From assembly GCA_907165065.1 (NCBI GenBank), contig OU015535.1, positions 1-64,000 on the forward strand: DNA of 64,000 nt. The letters run 5' to 3'. Below the pieces are notes generated by a model that searched no databases, was not told the DNA's origin, and saw nothing but the letters and a program-made list of their open reading frames with translations. The position numbers and the translations under genes are program-made. Position 1 is the first letter of the stretch; each line of letters opens with the position of its first letter. Positions 61,801 through 64,000 of this stretch are shown in pieces. The DNA comes from Caprimulgus europaeus. Its lineage: Eukaryota > Chordata > Aves > Caprimulgiformes > Caprimulgidae.

Positions 61801-62864
61801 GGAGGTTGTAGAGAGGTGGGTGTTGGTCTCTTCTCCTGGGTAACGGGTGACAGAACAAGAGGAAGTGGCTACAAGTTGCACCCAGGGAGGTTTAGGTTGG
61901 ATATTAGGAAAAATTTATTAACAGAAAGGGCAGTCAAACATTGGAACAGGCTGCCCAGGGAGGTGGTGGAGTCACCATCCCTGCTGGTATTTAAAAGACG
62001 GGTAGATGAGGTGCTTAGGGACATGGTTTGGAGATGGGATTGCTAGTGATAGGTTCATGGTTGGACTTGATGATCTTAAAGGTCTTTTCAAACCACTATG
62101 ATTCTGTGATTCTAAAAGGGAAGGCGTGGGAAGGAGAGCATGCCCCAAGGAGGGGAAACCACAAGCACCCTGCACCTTGGGGCACAGCATTGCTCCTGAC
62201 ACAGGCAGGAGCCCCGGCACTGGGAGCCCCTGGGGAAAGGAGAGGGGAGCGGTGGCATTAGTCCAGCTTGAGTGGCAGGATCAGTGCTTGGGGACAAAGT
62301 GCCTGCCAGGAGAGCAGAGGGTCCATCAGGCGAGAGACCCCTCTGCCATGGCACCAGGGGAAGCCAGGGACATGGAGGGGAGCCCCCAACACACCCCTGC
62401 CTCACCTCATGGTCTTGCAGCCGCTTTAGCAGAGAAGTCCCAACAGCTGCAAAGGTGATGGCGGCCGCAGGGACAGTCCCCGTCGCCCTGCCTCCATCCT
62501 CAGAACGTGCAGGTCTGGACCGGAAACCCAGGCATGGGCACAGAGCTGGATGAAAAGAAAAGAAACGGTTTTGATGGCTGCAGTGCTTCACACCAGGGAG
62601 GGATGAGGATCTTCCCAGCATTTCTGAGTGGTTTCCAGCTGCCTCATGGAGGGCAGGGAGACGATGGAGCCAGAGCCCTCTCGGAGGTGCCTGGCAGCAG
62701 GATGAGAGGTAATCCCAACCTCCTGCCAGTCCCTCACCTCTGAGTGCTCTCATCCTCCTCACAGCAGCAGAATTTCCTGGACAGGTGCACTGCTCTCTCC
62801 GGGAAAAAGCCGTGAGAAACTGAGGCAGCACCAGCCCCAGGGGGAAGATAAAGAGCCTGGCCAT
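43691..62864 (-). CDS. Maestro HEAT-like repeat (MROH) family protein, 34 exons found, 3' end missing
   Basis: Thirty-four exons on the - strand join in one open frame of 1,362 codons, every intron starting GT and ending AG. The order matches MROH proteins, long alpha-solenoids of HEAT-like repeats of largely unknown cellular role: an N-terminal [10 protein letters not shown] segment, a HEAT series, [18 protein letters not shown] at about residues 512-529, an acidic run (six Glu) near 550-555, [20 protein letters not shown] at about 636-655, and repeats to the end. The start ATG at 62,864 has a strong context (A at -3) and opens a hydrophobic stretch, possibly a membrane or signal segment. 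The family normally continues for a few hundred residues more; those exons are not in the interval to 41,848. Introns are mostly under 700 bp, and intron 2 holds a CR1 copy. An intact frame over so many exons argues for recent or present selection. The exact paralogue (MROH2B-like, MROH7-like or other) is not settled. Confidence 0.88.
43984..44121 (-). CDS. MROH-like exon 33
   Basis: Residues 1279-1324: [20 protein letters not shown] and [16 protein letters not shown]. The [14 protein letters not shown] run is family-typical. Confidence 0.9.
44718..44911 (-). CDS. MROH-like exon 32
   Basis: Residues 1215-1278: [37 protein letters not shown] and [16 protein letters not shown]. Longest exon of the set. 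Confidence 0.9.
45205..45367 (-). CDS. MROH-like exon 31
   Basis: Residues 1160-1214: [20 protein letters not shown], then [10 protein letters not shown] and YQTALETLT. The ELWRxLG helix is typical. Confidence 0.9.
45548..45693 (-). CDS. MROH-like exon 30
   Basis: Residues 1112-1159: [20 protein letters not shown], then [20 protein letters not shown]. It follows exon 29 as ILQE-VPKIL, as in the family, across the intron with the CA repeat. Confidence 0.9.
45892..46131. repeat. CA-rich microsatellite
   Basis: About 240 bp of cacaca and cacgcacg with interspersed tgctcacac steps, inside intron 29 of the MROH-like gene. The H/T-rich frames here are artefacts. Confidence 0.95.
46798..46950 (-). 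CDS. MROH-like exon 29
   Basis: Residues 1061-1111: [20 protein letters not shown], then [19 protein letters not shown]. Phase 0 at both ends. Confidence 0.88.
47375..47496 (-). CDS. MROH-like exon 28
   Basis: Residues 1020-1060: [20 protein letters not shown] and [14 protein letters not shown]. It joins exon 27 in phase 1; no exon is needed from the 47,500-48,400 interval. Confidence 0.87.
48415..48538 (-). CDS. MROH-like exon 27
   Basis: Residues 979-1019: [20 protein letters not shown], then [13 protein letters not shown]. Acceptor cccctgcag, donor gtgagt. Confidence 0.9.
48764..48868 (-). CDS. MROH-like exon 26
   Basis: Residues 944-978: [20 protein letters not shown], then [15 protein letters not shown]. 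The W-L-(T/N)S[10 protein letters not shown] run is family-typical. Confidence 0.9.
49320..49415 (-). CDS. MROH-like exon 25
   Basis: Residues 912-943: [20 protein letters not shown], then CFDDMVH. Phase 0 exon of 32 codons. Confidence 0.9.
49521..49656 (-). CDS. MROH-like exon 24
   Basis: Residues 866-911: [37 protein letters not shown] and AAVNMQ. Acceptor tggccag, donor gtaccc. Confidence 0.87.
50022..50089 (-). CDS. MROH-like exon 23
   Basis: Residues 844-865: [20 protein letters not shown] and EL. Phase 2 at the end, donor gtgagg. Confidence 0.85.
50405..50527 (-). CDS. MROH-like exon 22
   Basis: Residues 803-843: [20 protein letters not shown], then [15 protein letters not shown] full HEAT-like unit. 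Confidence 0.9.
50755..50910 (-). CDS. MROH-like exon 21
   Basis: Residues 751-802: [20 protein letters not shown], then [18 protein letters not shown]. Phase 0 at both ends; acceptor gttgacacag, donor gtagga. Confidence 0.88.
51756..51848 (-). CDS. MROH-like exon 20
   Basis: Residues 720-750: [20 protein letters not shown] and [11 protein letters not shown]. Acceptor ggttgtag, donor gtaaag. Confidence 0.88.
52037..52156 (-). CDS. MROH-like exon 19
   Basis: Residues 680-719: [20 protein letters not shown], then [20 protein letters not shown]. LYKxLGxTLxxC is typical of the family. Confidence 0.9.
52386..52493 (-). CDS. MROH-like exon 18
   Basis: Residues 644-679: [20 protein letters not shown] followed by [16 protein letters not shown]. 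It continues the conserved KFLRESL block from exon 17. Confidence 0.9.
52935..52987 (-). CDS. MROH-like exon 17
   Basis: Residues 626-643: [17 protein letters not shown]. The WEHRVLK helix is conserved among MROH proteins. Acceptor tttctag, donor gtacag. Confidence 0.88.
53711..53852 (-). CDS. MROH-like exon 16
   Basis: Residues 579-625: [20 protein letters not shown], then [16 protein letters not shown] helices ahead of the conserved LxxLE-type end. Confidence 0.9.
54142..54182 (-). CDS. MROH-like exon 15
   Basis: Residues 565-578, a 41-bp exon: [13 protein letters not shown]. It is in phase with both neighbours; acceptor tcctgcag, donor gtgagt. Confidence 0.83.
54560..54719 (-). CDS. MROH-like exon 14 with acidic loop
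   Basis: Residues 512-564: [37 protein letters not shown], then six consecutive Glu and the loop PDAMDSQEQ. The conserved LLW(P)RLLQ block makes this the firmest family exon. Confidence 0.92.
54830..54937 (-). CDS. MROH-like exon 13
   Basis: Residues 476-511: [20 protein letters not shown] and [12 protein letters not shown]. It joins exon 12 in phase 0 across an intron of about 990 bp; no exon in between was needed. Confidence 0.9.
55925..56044 (-). CDS. MROH-like exon 12
   Basis: Residues 436-475: [20 protein letters not shown], then [20 protein letters not shown]. The [14 protein letters not shown] run is strongly family-typical. Confidence 0.9.
56377..56450 (-). CDS. MROH-like exon 11
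   Basis: Residues 411-435: [20 protein letters not shown], then PSAQ. Acceptor tttcttccag, donor gtgagc. Confidence 0.85.
56933..57046 (-). CDS. MROH-like exon 10
   Basis: Residues 373-410: [20 protein letters not shown] followed by [14 protein letters not shown]. The donor is the weaker gtcagt. Confidence 0.85.
57158..57230 (-). CDS. MROH-like exon 9
   Basis: Residues 349-372: [19 protein letters not shown], then CIVLQ. Acceptor gtccacacag, donor gtaagg, phase 1 at the end. Confidence 0.83.
57735..57827 (-). CDS. MROH-like exon 8
   Basis: Residues 318-348: [20 protein letters not shown] and [11 protein letters not shown]. Phase 0 at both ends; acceptor ctcttgtag, donor gtaagg. Confidence 0.87.
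58364..58507 (-). CDS. MROH-like exon 7
   Basis: Residues 270-317: [20 protein letters not shown], then [16 protein letters not shown] complete HEAT-like unit in a symmetrical phase-0 exon. Confidence 0.88.
58835..58986 (-). CDS. MROH-like exon 6
   Basis: Residues 219-269: [20 protein letters not shown], then [17 protein letters not shown] and an acidic end CKEEE. Phase 0 at the end, donor gtgaga. Confidence 0.88.
59510..59608 (-). CDS. MROH-like exon 5
   Basis: Residues 186-218: [20 protein letters not shown] followed by [10 protein letters not shown]. Typical MROH HEAT helix pair, phase 1 at both ends. Confidence 0.88.
59994..60159 (-). CDS. MROH-like exon 4
   Basis: Residues 131-185, a HEAT-like helix pair: [20 protein letters not shown], then [13 protein letters not shown] and [11 protein letters not shown]. 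Acceptor tttgcag, donor gtaggg, phase 1 at the end. Confidence 0.88.
60677..60799 (-). CDS. MROH-like exon 3
   Basis: Residues 90-130: [19 protein letters not shown], then a helix ending SSDMRASQ. It continues the N-terminal motif from exon 2 in phase 0 across an intron enlarged by a CR1 insertion. Confidence 0.85.
60900..61104. other. AT-richer stretch before the CR1 copy
   Basis: It contains two imperfect copies of a roughly 42-bp segment (tgacagactagtctaggaaa and tgacagagcagtctgggaaa). It may be part of an older insertion that hosted the CR1. Not recognised. Confidence 0.4.
61105..62113 (+). mobile_element. CR1 LINE, 5'-truncated, with intact 3' terminus
   Basis: It starts inside the reverse transcriptase and continues to the element's end, antisense to the host MROH-like gene in its intron 2. 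Matches include [34 protein letters not shown] (with the catalytic ADD), [32 protein letters not shown] and EHWNRLP-like [19 protein letters not shown]. The 3' end shows the CR1 terminal repeat ctatgattctgtgattct. Frame changes and stops make it inactive. It is better preserved than the copies near 28-31 kb. Confidence 0.93.
62406..62545 (-). CDS. MROH-like exon 2
   Basis: Residues 43-89, closing with the family motif [10 protein letters not shown]. The acceptor is tttcatccag and the donor is gtgagg. A diverged copy of this exon's end lies upstream at 62,988-63,020. Confidence 0.8.
62738..62864 (-). CDS. MROH-like exon 1 (start codon)
   Basis: Codes residues 1-42. It opens with a hydrophobic stretch beginning [15 protein letters not shown], then the cysteine pair CTC and the basic VRRMRALR. 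The donor is gtgagg. The start is chosen for its context and because the exon joins exon 2 in phase 1; an upstream noncoding exon is possible. Confidence 0.65.
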
Positions 62865-62987
62865 TGTGACCCCCCTGACACCTCACAGAGGGCTGCTGTG
62901 ACACCAGGACCTGTGCTGGGGCTGCACTGTGGGGCCACCACAGGCCCAGAAATGCAGGATTTCCCCATTCTCTGGCATTTGAATTGG

Positions 62988-63020
62988 CTCGTGGTCTTCC
63001 AACAGTTTTAGCAAAGACTT
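62988..63020 (-). pseudogene. Fragment resembling the end of MROH-like exon 2
   Basis: On the - strand it reads KSLLKLLEDHE, close to [10 protein letters not shown] of exon 2, with roughly three quarters of the bases matching. It is followed by ccaatt rather than a splice donor, and no flanking exon structure is visible. It is likely a relic of a duplicated 5' end or a neighbouring paralogue. Confidence 0.45.
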
Positions 63021-63575
63021 TCTCCAGACAGCCCTTCCCAGCTCTGCCCCGATCCACATCCCTCTCCAGGGACTCGAGGCAATGTGTTCACAAGGGGACT
63101 GACCTGGCCTTTGCCCTCTGCGTTTTCTTGCCTTTGTTCTCTCCAAAGAGGAGTCTCCTGCCTGTGTCTGTGTGTACCCTCCCCTATGTCTCCTTCAAGA
63201 ACATTTGGTCCTGTTCTCCAGCCAGGACCAAACTGGGCAGAAGCTGGAGACCTCCAACCCATCAGAGCCAGCTGTGTCACGCAAAGACAAAGGAGACTCA
63301 TATTCAAATGGACTCTCTTTTTGCTGTTCGCTGGTCTGTGGATGAGCATGGGAAAGCTGACCTTCCTAGAAGGTTTCTCAGCTCCAATCCAGATGAAAGG
63401 ATGATCAGAACAGCCTACAGTAGGAAACACACGCATGTCCAAGCCCTTCATGCTATTGGGAAGGCATAGGAGTGCATGTGGGTTCAGAAAGAAATGTCTG
63501 TAGAGTCCTCCTTCCTATAGGAAAGGGCGCTCATCTGTTGTTTTTTGGGTGTGGGGCTGTGTGCGTATGGGGGGA
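63021..63575. other. 5' flank of the MROH-like gene
   Basis: No gene or repeat was recognised. A promoter for the - strand gene should lie between here and 62,865, but I see no clear TATA element or CpG island. Confidence 0.5.
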
Positions 63576-63939
63576 TGTTGGGGCCTTAGCAATATTACAT
63601 GGCTATGATATTAGACTAGGCCGCTTGTTACTAGGTTACGTGGCAGAAGATAAACTGCAGTAGAGGAATGTAGAAGTAAGCTGAAAAAAACAGGATATTG
63701 CGGCAAGGAAGTCGGACGTGGAACCGAGATAAGAACGAACCAGTGGGACTGAGGGTCGGCGCGTGAACAGTAGCTAGTGACCAATAATAATTAGCTTTGT
63801 AGCATGCTTGGTGCATGGACACGTATGCAGAACTCAAAGGGGTATATAATAAGCAGCCTTCTGATAATAAAGTGGATTGAACTTGCATCTCATAGATGTG
63901 TGAATGGTTCTTTCTCACTCGCACGGAATGCCCGCTGCA
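63576..63939 (+). mobile_element. Retroviral-type LTR (fossil), boundaries approximate
   Basis: The segment has LTR layout on the + strand: a possible tgttgg start, a promoter-like region with TATATAA at 63,843, and an AATAAA polyadenylation signal at 63,866 followed by an R/U5-like stretch. The family looks like an avian endogenous retrovirus; I cannot assign it more closely. Its right limit may be near 63,939 or beyond the window, so it could be a solo LTR or the left end of a longer element. Confidence 0.55.
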
Positions 63940-64000
63940 GGGGGGTGTTACCCCTTAAGTCACGACGCAGGCGAATGAAGATAACTTGCTGTTATTTGAC

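Overview
The window looks like a piece of a bird genome (inference). It contains several CR1-type LINE fragments, short exons with compact introns, and members of two families that I know to be multi-copy in birds: a maestro HEAT-like repeat (MROH) gene and an ARHGAP20-like RhoGAP gene. Nothing prokaryotic or viral dominates, and I cannot name the species.

Left third, 1 to about 26,460: a tandem satellite runs off the left edge. It is a 156-bp unit made of three diverged 52-bp subunits, nearly perfect for about 24 kb, with second-level repetition of groups of units. The right edge is frayed, is broken by an unrecognised insert of about 870 bp, and returns as a degenerate island that carries a second copy of the array edge. 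Three further repeats follow: a CpG-rich ~70-bp tandem repeat (about 26,480-26,770), a T-rich tract (26,771-27,199) and a ~190-bp tandem repeat (about 27,342-28,005). Together this resembles the edge of a heterochromatic block.

Middle, 28,000 to 38,000: CR1 fragments in both orientations (28,113-29,125 and 30,240-31,470), then AT-rich DNA with no exon I can support, ending in a purine-rich GA tract.

Right, 38,700 to 64,000: GC-richer gene DNA. An ARHGAP20-like gene on the + strand (39,006-41,847) keeps its splice sites and PH domain, but it has an in-frame stop, frame breaks and a cysteine where RhoGAP domains carry the catalytic arginine finger, so I call it a pseudogene. Convergent to it, on the - strand, lies an MROH-like gene. 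I traced 34 exons from 62,864 down to 43,691; they join in one open frame of 1,362 codons with GT-AG introns throughout. The final exons expected for the family were not found, so its 3' end seems lost or displaced. A CR1 copy sits in intron 2, a CA-rich microsatellite in intron 29, and a retroviral-type LTR at the right edge of the window.

I found no new multi-gene system. The most unusual features are the layered satellite architecture and the contrast between an intact, C-terminally truncated MROH reading frame and its decayed RhoGAP neighbour.
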